Under the pieces are notes generated by a model that saw only the letters and a list, made by a program, of their open reading frames with translations, was not told the origin of the DNA and did no database searches. 13,773 bases of DNA, from NCBI GenBank assembly GCA_000435675.1, contig FR895147.1, positions 20,866 through 34,638 of the forward strand. Reading direction: 5' to 3'. Below, one piece after another: positions 7,078 to 12,979 of the stretch. The translations under genes and the position numbers were made by a program. Each line of letters begins with the position of its first letter. The first letter of the stretch is position 1. This stretch comes from Eggerthella sp. CAG:298 (GTDB lineage Bacteria > Actinomycetota > Coriobacteriia > Coriobacteriales > Eggerthellaceae).

Positions 7078-9398
7078 TAGTTGACAGCGTGCTTAACGCG
7101 GTCGGCTTCTTCAGCGCGCTTCGCGTCGTTGAAGCGGTCGAGCGTGCCTACCAAGTAGCCCGTGATACGACGAATGCGCTCGAAACGGACGTTGTCGTCT
7201 TCGGCACGGCCGCACTTCGGGCAGCGATCGCCGATGATGCCGTTGTAGCCGCAGACCGGATCGCGATCGACCGGATGGTTCACTGAACCATAGCCGATAC
7301 CGGATTCCTTCATGTGGCGGATGATCGACTCGAACGCCTCGAGGTTATTCGTGGGATCGCCATCGAGCTCGACATAGGAGATATGACCACCGTTGGTGAG
7401 CGCATGATACGGCGCCTCAAGCGAGATCTTATCGAACGCGTTGATGTCGTAGTAGACCGGCACATGGAAACCATTGGTGTAGTAATCGCGGTCGGTAACG
7501 CCGGGAATGGAGCCATAGCGCTCACGATCCATGCGCACGAAGCGGCCGGAAAGACCTTCAGCAGGCGTAGCGATGAGCGAGTAGTTCATCTTGCGCTCCT
7601 GGCTCAAGCGATCGAGATAGCCGCGCATGTGACCAACGATCTCGAGGCCGAGCTTCTGAGATTCCGGATCTTGACCGTGATGGCTGCCCGTGAGCGCCAC
7701 GAGCGCCTCAGCCAAACCGATGAAGCCAACGGTGAGCGTGCCATGCTTGAGCACTTCTTCCTGCGTATCGTTCATGGAGAGCTTCTCGGAATCGATCCAC
7801 ACGCCCTGACCCATGAGGAACGGCGCATTGTAGACATGCTTGCTCGCCTGGATCTTGAAGCGCTCATCGAGCTGGCCGACAACGAGCGCGAGCTTAGCGT
7901 CGAGCAGATCGAAGAACAGATCGCGATCGCCCTTCGAGCGGATAGCAAGGCGTGGGAGGTTGATGGAGGTGAAGCTCAAGTTGCCACGACCTGTGGTGAT
8001 CTCGCGACTGGGGTCGTAGACGTTACCCATGACGCGCGTACGGCAACCCATGTACGAGATCTCGGTTTCGGGCGTGCCCTTGTAGTACTGCAGGTTGAAA
8101 GGCGCATCCACGAAGCTGAAGTTCGGGAACAGACGCTTAGCCGAACAGCGCATAGCGAGCTTGAAGAGGTCGTAGTTCGGATCGCCCGGATTGTAGTTCA
8201 CGCCTTCCTTCACGCGGAAGATCTGCACGGGGAAGATGGGCGTTTCGCCACTGCCAAGGCCTTCTTCAGTTGCCAGCAGGATGTTCTTGATGACCATGCG
8301 GCCTTCAGCAGACGTATCCATGCCGTAGTTGATCGAAGAGAACGGAGTCTGAGCGCCAGCGCGGGAGTGCATGGTGTTCAGGTTGTGAACGAGTGCCTCC
8401 ATAGCCTGGAACGTGGTGCGATCGGTATCGGCTTTCGCGGAGCTTTCTGCATAGCCGAGGATGCGCTTGGCAACCGCCTCTTCGATACCCAGATCGATGA
8501 GTTCCTGCTGGATGGCACCTTCGAAGGTTGCGTCCATGACCAAGCTTGCACACTTGCCCGTTTCGCCCTCTACGCGACCGATGATGGTCTCCGCAGTTTC
8601 CTTGGGATTCTCCACATCGGTGAGCAGGCTGAGCGCTTCGAAGAGGTGCTTCTTATAGAGGCGCTTGAAGGTCTTCTGCACGCCGAGTGCCAGACCATAA
8701 TCGAAGTCGCAGATGGACTGGCCACCATGCTGATCGTTCTGGTTGGACTGGATGGCGATGCAAGCGAGTGCCGAATAGCTGGCGATGTCGTTAGGCTCGC
8801 GCAACACGCCATGACCGGTGGAAAAACCGCCCTTGAACAGGCGACGCAAATCGATCTGGCAGCACGTAGTAGTGAGCGTGTAGAAATCCATGTCGTGGAT
8901 GTGGATGTCGCCTTCGCGGTGAGCGCGTGCGAACTTCGGATCGATGACGCACATCTCGTAGAACTGCTTTGCGGATTCTGAGCCGTATTTCAGCATGGTT
9001 CCCATGGCGGTATCGGCATCGATGTTGGCGTTCTCGCGCTTCATATCCGAACCGCTTGCCTTAGAGAACGTGATGTCCTTCAGGGTTTGCACGAGACGGC
9101 TGTTCACGTCGCGCACGCGGTTGCGCTCGGCGCGATAGAGGATGTATGCCTTTGCGGTCTGGCTGAAGTTCGCCTCGATGAGCGCCTCTTCAACAAGATC
9201 CTGCACGCCTTCAACGGTAGGCGTACCTTCGATGGCACCCTCTTCGAGCTTTTCCATGACCGAATCGGTGATCTGTTCGGCGACAGAGCGATCTTGCATC
9301 GCGCCTGATGCCTGGAACGCCTTCTCGATCGCATCGGCGATCTTGGTCTGGTCGAAGACCTTTTCGCGTCCATCTCGTTTGATGATTGATGTAATCAT
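7077..9398 (-). CDS. nrdD: Anaerobic (class III) ribonucleoside-triphosphate reductase
   Basis: NrdD reduces ribonucleoside triphosphates to deoxy forms in the absence of oxygen, using a glycyl radical. The 773-residue protein begins with an ATP-cone (about 1-95, from IIKRDGREKVF), the allosteric dATP/ATP site. The catalytic barrel contains TTTCCQIDL (Cys179-Cys180), NDQHGGQS (221-228) and SYMGCRTRV (Cys452, candidate thiyl cysteine). The C-terminus has RRITGYLVGT, whose Gly747 is the expected radical site. The zinc ribbon before it reads DPVCGYNG...CPKCGR: three cysteines (716, 726, 729), with Asp713 where a fourth ligand would stand. The ATG at 9398 follows AGGAGAG at a spacing of seven bases. 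A leader of about 146 bases separates it from the predicted promoter, which carries NrdR boxes. nrdG follows by one-base overlap. Identity is secure. Confidence 0.97.
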   Translation of the reverse strand: MITSIIKRDGREKVFDQTKIADAIEKAFQASGAMQDRSVAEQITDSVMEKLEEGAIEGTPTVEGVQDLVEEALIEANFSQTAKAYILYRAERNRVRDVNSRLVQTLKDITFSKASGSDMKRENANIDADTAMGTMLKYGSESAKQFYEMCVIDPKFARAHREGDIHIHDMDFYTLTTTCCQIDLRRLFKGGFSTGHGVLREPNDIASYSALACIAIQSNQNDQHGGQSICDFDYGLALGVQKTFKRLYKKHLFEALSLLTDVENPKETAETIIGRVEGETGKCASLVMDATFEGAIQQELIDLGIEEAVAKRILGYAESSAKADTDRTTFQAMEALVHNLNTMHSRAGAQTPFSSINYGMDTSAEGRMVIKNILLATEEGLGSGETPIFPVQIFRVKEGVNYNPGDPNYDLFKLAMRCSAKRLFPNFSFVDAPFNLQYYKGTPETEISYMGCRTRVMGNVYDPSREITTGRGNLSFTSINLPRLAIRSKGDRDLFFDLLDAKLALVVGQLDERFKIQASKHVYNAPFLMGQGVWIDSEKLSMNDTQEEVLKHGTLTVGFIGLAEALVALTGSHHGQDPESQKLGLEIVGHMRGYLDRLSQERKMNYSLIATPAEGLSGRFVRMDRERYGSIPGVTDRDYYTNGFHVPVYYDINAFDKISLEAPYHALTNGGHISYVELDGDPTNNLEAFESIIRHMKESGIGYGSVNHPVDRDPVCGYNGIIGDRCPKCGRAEDDNVRFERIRRITGYLVGTLDRFNDAKRAEEADRVKHAVN

Positions 9399-9505
9399 GC
9401 AGCTTCTCTCCTACGTTTGATCGATGGTTAACCTGCAATTGCTTCCAACTACTCGCTGGGAAGTTTTCCCCATGCTTTACGAGTTTTCCACGTCTTTTGC
9501 TCACG

Positions 9506-9514
9506 TTATGCACA
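9506..9514 (+). promoter_or_regulatory. DnaA box in the nrdD leader
   Basis: TTATGCACA fits the DnaA-box consensus TTATNCACA exactly. It overlaps the downstream NrdR box by five bases. Two weaker look-alikes on the same strand, TTTTCCACG (9484-9492) and TTTTCCCCA (9464-9472), are spaced 22 and 20 bases apart from it, close to two helical turns. In E. coli, DnaA controls a ribonucleotide reductase operon (nrdAB), so control here is plausible but unproven; one nine-base match can occur by chance. Confidence 0.4.
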
Positions 9515-9557
9515 ACATATTGTGGTCGTGTCGCGAAAGATCGTATAGATATAGTAG
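9510..9557 (-). promoter_or_regulatory. Pair of NrdR boxes controlling nrdDG
   Basis: Two 16-base sites resemble the NrdR consensus acaCwATATaTwGtgt. Read on the minus strand they are CTACTATATCTATACG (9542-9557) and CCACAATATGTTGTGC (9510-9525). The second is a good palindrome; the first has a strong left half and weak right half. Their centres are 32 bp apart, about three helical turns, the spacing typical of NrdR site pairs. The first box covers the -10 of the predicted nrdD promoter and the second falls about 20-35 bases into the transcript. NrdR senses dATP and ATP through its ATP-cone and represses reductase genes when deoxynucleotides are plentiful. No nrdR gene is in this window. Confidence 0.8.
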
Positions 9558-9579
9558 AAACTAAAAATCTGCTATACAA
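9551..9579 (-). promoter_or_regulatory. nrdDG promoter
   Basis: On the minus strand TTGTAT (9574-9579), a 17-base spacer and TACTAT (9551-9556) form a good sigma-70-type promoter. Transcription would begin near 9544, leaving a leader of roughly 146 bases before the nrdD ATG. The -10 is inside the upstream NrdR box, which supports both calls. Confidence 0.65.
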
Positions 9580-9582
9580 GTC

Positions 9583-9610
9583 TTGACATAGATATTCTTC
9601 CGCATATGGT
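9583..9610 (+). promoter_or_regulatory. Plus-strand promoter-like signal aimed at the palindrome
   Basis: A perfect TTGACA (9583-9588), 16 bases and TATGGT (9605-9610) stand back to back with the nrdD promoter, the two -35 elements being three bases apart. A transcript from here would start near 9617 and reach the long palindrome after about 40 bases. No plausible plus-strand protein with a ribosome site follows, so it would drive a short structured RNA or be silent. The -10 is only moderate. Confidence 0.4.
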
Positions 9611-9654
9611 CAAAAAAACTTGTGAGCAACATGGCGGCAACAGGCGCACGAGAT

Positions 9655-9715
9655 GTGTGAGGGGTCGGGTAATTCGGCACATCACAGATGTGCCGAATTA
9701 CCCGACCCCTCACAC
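9655..9715. repeat. 61-base near-perfect palindrome (29-bp arms, 3-base loop)
   Basis: The arms 9655-9683 and 9687-9715 are perfect inverted copies over 29 bp, separated by ACA. The left arm begins GTGTGAGGGGTCGGG and ends GGCACATC. It lies between the end of the leftward methyltransferase operon and the nrdD promoter. Neither side is followed by a T-tract, so it is not a standard intrinsic terminator, though a U-less terminator or transcription barrier is possible. Other options are a dispersed palindromic repeat, a remnant miniature element, or a very stable small-RNA hairpin. Nothing else claims 9618-9727. Confidence 0.9.
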
Positions 9716-9727
9716 GCCCCTCGCACC

Positions 9728-9757
9728 AAAAGAAAAGCCGCTCTTAATGAACGGCTC
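9728..9757 (-). terminator. Weak intrinsic terminator of the methyltransferase operon
   Basis: On the minus strand GAGCCG (9752-9757) pairs with CGGCTT (9735-9740) around an 11-base loop, with one G-U pair, followed by TTTCTTTT-like sequence over 9728-9735. The stem starts inside the last codons of the 83-residue gene and contains its stop. It is short, so efficiency may be low; the large palindrome just downstream may add to it. Confidence 0.4.
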
Positions 9758-9995
9758 CGTAGTAATATCCCCATCCGTGCGAAGAAAGCGATGAGTTGAA
9801 CTGATCGCACAATTTGTTGCGATCATACGTTCCTGGCGGAAGCAACGAAACGATCTCGAGCAGATCGGGGTTCAGATCGAGCGATTCAGCCTGCACCACG
9901 ATATCGAGACGCGTTTGCTCTTCGGCATCGGCGAACAGGCTATCGACGAAATCTTGCAGCACGCCGAAATCGGGACTCTTCTCGAGTTTTGCCAT
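9744..9995 (-). CDS. Small conserved-looking protein of unknown function (83 residues)
   Basis: I do not recognise this family. The 83-residue acidic protein has no signal peptide or membrane segment. It is rich in Leu, Asp and Glu in the first 55 residues (helical, VDSLFADAEEQTRLD and LDLNPDLLEIVSLLPPG), has one cysteine (CDQFN), and ends in an aromatic Gly/Tyr tail, GWGYYYGAVH. It is clearly translated: the ATG has a strong AAGGAGGG ribosome site at six bases, and that site overlaps the TAA of the upstream gene, which is 12 bases away. This tight coupling suggests that it works with, or regulates, the S-methyltransferase-family protein. The coding sense on the opposite strand is not supported by any ribosome site. 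Confidence 0.82.
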   Translation of the reverse strand: MAKLEKSPDFGVLQDFVDSLFADAEEQTRLDIVVQAESLDLNPDLLEIVSLLPPGTYDRNKLCDQFNSSLSSHGWGYYYGAVH

Positions 9996-10007
9996 ACTGA
10001 ACCCTCC

Positions 10008-10895
10008 TTATGCGACCACATCGAGACCGGCGAGAGTAGCAACCAGCCCACCGGTATACGCGAACGTTGCCACTCCCCCTGCCCGCAGGAATTGCACACC
10101 TTGCTGGCGCAGTTTGAGCGCCGTGTCGATCATGCGGTCGGGTGAATAATAGGGATTATCCAAGCCTGGATCGTAAGCACGCTCGATCAGTTCACGCACC
10201 ACCAGTTCTGCAAGCAGCGGCTTTGCGGTGTTTTCACGCAGCGTCTCGATCGCAGGAGCAAGATGCTCATACGTGGCTCCCGAAGCGATGCCGATCACAT
10301 CTGCTCCATATTCATCGGCGAGCGCGACCGCCTCAGCAAGCGTATGAGTGTGCGTGGGCAACTCCCCCGCATCGGTGAGTGCGTAGGAGAGGAACACTGG
10401 ACCATCGTAGACCGCCCGCGCTCCCATGAGCGCACACTGAGCATCGTAGGCGCTGGTGAAACCGCTGAAGAAGAGAGCGTCGAAAGGATATTCAGTAAGC
10501 TCCTTCACTGCCGTTTGGTACTGAGCGCGCGAAGCTTTGAGCGATGCGGCGCTCGATTCATCCAAGGGAAGCCCGCTTGGTCCGATGACCGCGAGCGCAT
10601 GTTCAGGGTTGAAGGCACGCACGCTCTCCCAAGCGAATGCCGCGATATCCTTGCCGTGCCCCTCGAATTTCTCGTGAGCAAGACGCGCATTGGTGATGCA
10701 TTCGGTGGCCGTGCAGAAACAAGGCGTGCCGATCATCTTCTCCATCTGATAGGCTTGCTCGACTGTTTCTGGCTCGCACAGATCAACATAGGCTTCCTCG
10801 GTAGCCAGATCGAAGCCGAGCTGAGCGAACGAATGGTTGAACGACGTGCTCAAAACGAGCATATCTTTGCCGAAACGCATCTGGATATCTGCCAT
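10008..10895 (-). CDS. Homocysteine S-methyltransferase-family protein lacking the zinc cysteines
   Basis: This 295-residue protein resembles the homocysteine-binding TIM-barrel domain found in MetH and betaine-homocysteine methyltransferases, with family-like segments such as ECITNARLAHE, SGLPL, DALFFSGFTS and a C-terminal RAGGVATFAYTGG. In active family members three cysteines bind zinc and the thiol: one in a GxNC segment and two in GGCC. Here the equivalent places read GIASG (202-206) and GGVA (273-276), so all three are absent. Other cysteines cluster near the N-terminus in GTPCFCTATEC but are not in the usual metal positions. It therefore probably does not use zinc to activate homocysteine; it may bind another ligand or act as a non-catalytic paralogue. 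The ATG has AGAGGATA upstream. It is followed at 12 bases by the 83-residue gene. Family assignment is moderate, function unknown. Confidence 0.72.
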   Translation of the reverse strand: MADIQMRFGKDMLVLSTSFNHSFAQLGFDLATEEAYVDLCEPETVEQAYQMEKMIGTPCFCTATECITNARLAHEKFEGHGKDIAAFAWESVRAFNPEHALAVIGPSGLPLDESSAASLKASRAQYQTAVKELTEYPFDALFFSGFTSAYDAQCALMGARAVYDGPVFLSYALTDAGELPTHTHTLAEAVALADEYGADVIGIASGATYEHLAPAIETLRENTAKPLLAELVVRELIERAYDPGLDNPYYSPDRMIDTALKLRQQGVQFLRAGGVATFAYTGGLVATLAGLDVVA

Positions 10896-10943
10896 TGCCT
10901 ATCCTCTTTCCGAGCGAAGCACACCTTTGAAGACCTTCTTACC

Positions 10944-10972
10944 AAGATAGTGTACCATCCTGAAAGCAGCAA
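10944..10972 (-). promoter_or_regulatory. Possible promoter of the methyltransferase-family operon
   Basis: In the 86-base gap after the nitroreductase gene, TTGCTG (10967-10972), 17 bases and TATCTT (10944-10949) on the minus strand form a weak promoter candidate, starting near 10937. No terminator hairpin is visible in the gap, so read-through from the upstream operon is equally possible. Confidence 0.25.
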
Positions 10973-10981
10973 GATCGTGCC

Positions 10982-11641
10982 TCACATCCAACGGAACGAA
11001 TCTTTGCCAGCGCCGAGCTTGAAATGGTACTTCACCAATCCCAGATCCTCCCCCGCGAATGTTCCAGGCTCGTAGGCAATGGAGACTTCATCTCCCTTTC
11101 CGTAAATCTGAAAGTTTTGCTTGTTGAGCGCCGTAGGTGCGAGAAGAGCTGCTGCAACGCCGCGCTTGAACCAAAGAGGAGCCTCTCCTTCATACGTCGC
11201 GACTTCTGAAGGGTCCTTCGACTTATGAGGCTTGCCCTGTGTTGCGCCATATCCGAGCGCAATGATCCCGATGACCTTTTCGCCTTTCGCTTTCTCTTCC
11301 ATCTTCATGCGATTGAATGTTCCACCAACCCACCAGGTATTCAATCCCAGTGTCTGGCCATAGAGCATAAGATCGGCACCGGCCATACCAAGCCGCTCAT
11401 TCAGATCAGTGCTTTCTGGTCCTGCGAGGATGAAGTAGTTTCGTACGCCTTTTGCAAGAATGAGTTTGATGGCTGCGTTGAAAGCCTCGGTGTTATCGAG
11501 AACAAGACTGATATCTACCCCATATTCGTCATTCAGCATTCTCGTGTGCTGTTCGATCTTCTCGCGGCATTCTTGAGGTATCGGTTTGTCAAGATATTTG
11601 CGAACCATATGCCGCTCATACATCGCTTGCTTCATATCCAT
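10982..11641 (-). CDS. TM1586-type nitroreductase
   Basis: This is a 219-residue flavoprotein of the putative nitroreductase group related to Thermotoga TM1586, which holds two half-domains in one chain. RHMVRKYLDKPIP near the N-terminus is the usual Arg-rich phosphate/FMN contact; VRNYFILAGPES, AGADLMLYGQTLGLNTWWVGG and APTALNKQNFQ are the other family segments. Members probably reduce nitro groups, quinones or other electrophiles with NAD(P)H; the substrate here is unknown. The start at 11641 has AAGGAG five bases before it and is preferred to the Met two codons later. It follows the MarR gene by 48 bases with no terminator, so it is likely the last gene of that operon and a target of the regulator. 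Confidence 0.85.
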   Translation of the reverse strand: MDMKQAMYERHMVRKYLDKPIPQECREKIEQHTRMLNDEYGVDISLVLDNTEAFNAAIKLILAKGVRNYFILAGPESTDLNERLGMAGADLMLYGQTLGLNTWWVGGTFNRMKMEEKAKGEKVIGIIALGYGATQGKPHKSKDPSEVATYEGEAPLWFKRGVAAALLAPTALNKQNFQIYGKGDEVSIAYEPGTFAGEDLGLVKYHFKLGAGKDSFRWM

Positions 11642-11689
11642 AGGTACTCCTTATCAAGAAAGACAGTGCTTTGGGATCGAAAGTAAGAT

Positions 11690-12178
11690 TCATCCTTTGA
11701 ACTGTGGTCTCTCTAGGATGTTCGTTAGTTTTTCGACTATCCTGATCAGCTCTTCTATATCTTCATGCCCCATCGCAGAGATCAAAGCATCGAGCTTCAT
11801 GTTGAATTCGCTCTTCTCGTCGCCTAATAGTTCACGCCCTTTCGGCGTAAGCAGGACCAGCGTACTGCGGCGGTTTTCGCGAGGAAGCGTTCGCGAGATG
11901 AACCCCTTGTGCTCAAGCGAGCTCATCATTTGCGACACCGCGCCTTTAGTAACAGAGAGAAATCGTCCGATGTCCGTGGGACCCACATTCGAAGAACTGC
12001 TCGGGTCATTCTCCTCGATGGCGCGCAAGAGCATGAATTCAGCGAGACTAATATCCTGTTTTCCGTCTACCAACTTCATGCCCAAGCCAGAATTGGCAAG
12101 CTTCTTGAACTTGAATATGGTCTGCAGAAGCTCGATACGAAGTTCCTCATCTTTTGTCCTGCTCGCATTATTGGTCAT
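11690..12178 (-). CDS. MarR-family transcriptional regulator
   Basis: This 162-residue winged helix-turn-helix protein is of the MarR type, a dimer that releases DNA on binding small phenolic or other ligands, or on oxidation. The scaffold helix and DNA-binding part are clear: ISLAEFMLLRAI (43-54), GPTDIGRFLSVTKGAVSQMM (66-85, recognition helix about 77-91) and the wing RENRRSTLVLLTPKG (100-114). The C-terminal helices (115-157) would form the dimer interface. There is no cysteine, so thiol sensing is unlikely and ligand sensing more likely. GAGGGG lies eight bases before the ATG, right after the stop of the metallo-hydrolase gene (14-base gap). Lying mid-operon, it probably controls its own operon; the operator should be upstream of the hydrolase, outside the window. 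Confidence 0.93.
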   Translation of the reverse strand: MTNNASRTKDEELRIELLQTIFKFKKLANSGLGMKLVDGKQDISLAEFMLLRAIEENDPSSSSNVGPTDIGRFLSVTKGAVSQMMSSLEHKGFISRTLPRENRRSTLVLLTPKGRELLGDEKSEFNMKLDALISAMGHEDIEELIRIVEKLTNILERPQFKG

Positions 12179-12192
12179 AAAGCATTCCCCTC

Positions 12193-12963
12193 TTATCTTT
12201 CTCTACCGCAAGGAACTACGTTCGCGAGCTCCGCAATGCGCTCCCGGGCGTTTCCTGCAAATAGTCCTCCGTGGTAGCACAACACGTCCTTGATATCATA
12301 CTTGGTCAGCTTAGCGATCGACGCATACGCCTCATCTTCGTCAGCGGAAAGACCATGTTTAGGGCCGAACAATTCGCCATCGATCAAATCGAGCTCATCC
12401 CCAGCAACAAGTATCCCGCTCTTGTTCAGATAGAAGCATAGATGGCCTTCGGTGTGGCCTGGCGTATGGATGACAGTAATCCCTCCTCCAAAAGGAAGGA
12501 CATCACCGTCTTCGACCATACTTGTAACAGCGACACCCTTATACGCCTTTGCTTCAGTCACCAATTTCTGCATCTCACCACGAAGGCTTTTTGGCATGGA
12601 GTCGAGCGTGATCTTGAGGGTTTCTGGATCGAGCCTGCCGAACTGTTTCGTTCCTTCGATAAATGGCTTCTCGGCTTCATGGCATATAACATCCACTCCT
12701 TCGCTGGCTAGATCAACAAGAGCAGGCAGACCTCCGATATGATCAAGGTCTTGGTGAGTCAGAACAAAAGCATCGATATCCGAGATCGTCACTCCGATCT
12801 CGCCAAGCTGTGCTTCAATCTCAAGAATGGAGGTGGGCAATCCTGCGTCGATCAAAACAGAAGTATCTCCATCAGATAAGAGCAAAGGATATATCTTGCT
12901 TGCTTGGCCCAATCTCTCCATCTCGAGCTCGAGTGCATATACACCATTTGAGATCTTCTTCAT
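12193..12963 (-). CDS. Metallo-beta-lactamase-fold hydrolase
   Basis: This is a 256-residue soluble MBL-fold enzyme. The metal-binding motifs are THQDLDHIGG (His70, Asp72, Asp74, His75), HTPGHTEGH (His170), AGDELD (Asp189) and CYHGG (His231). The usual HxHxDH has Asp72 in place of the second His, a variant seen in many uncharacterised members. The fold includes lactonases, glyoxalase II-like thioesterases and others; nothing here selects one, and there is no signal peptide to suggest a beta-lactamase. AAGGAGAT lies four bases upstream of the ATG. The gene sits 16 bases after the alpha/beta hydrolase and 14 before the MarR gene, so the two hydrolases probably act in one pathway on ester-, lactone- or thioester-like compounds. 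Confidence 0.9.
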   Translation of the reverse strand: MKKISNGVYALELEMERLGQASKIYPLLLSDGDTSVLIDAGLPTSILEIEAQLGEIGVTISDIDAFVLTHQDLDHIGGLPALVDLASEGVDVICHEAEKPFIEGTKQFGRLDPETLKITLDSMPKSLRGEMQKLVTEAKAYKGVAVTSMVEDGDVLPFGGGITVIHTPGHTEGHLCFYLNKSGILVAGDELDLIDGELFGPKHGLSADEDEAYASIAKLTKYDIKDVLCYHGGLFAGNARERIAELANVVPCGRER

Positions 12964-12979
12964 CTGAATCTCCTTTGTT

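Noticed and set aside
7314..8981. A 555-codon open frame on the plus strand opposite nrdD
   Set aside because: It is codon-aligned with nrdD in antisense; nrdD avoids TTA, CTA and TCA codons, which keeps the opposite frame open. It has no ribosome site or recognisable domain.
9655..9715. The palindrome as an ordinary rho-independent terminator
   Set aside because: Neither strand has a T-tract after the hairpin, and the arms are far longer than usual.
9655..9715. The palindrome as a CRISPR repeat or phage attachment site
   Set aside because: Only one copy exists in the window, with no spacers, integrase or cas genes.
9606..9794. A 62-codon plus-strand frame running through the palindrome
   Set aside because: It has no ribosome site, its codons are dictated by the palindrome, and it overlaps the well-supported 83-residue gene on the other strand.
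12193..12963. MBL-fold protein as an antibiotic beta-lactamase
   Set aside because: There is no signal peptide, and the metal motif THQDLDH differs from that of class B enzymes.
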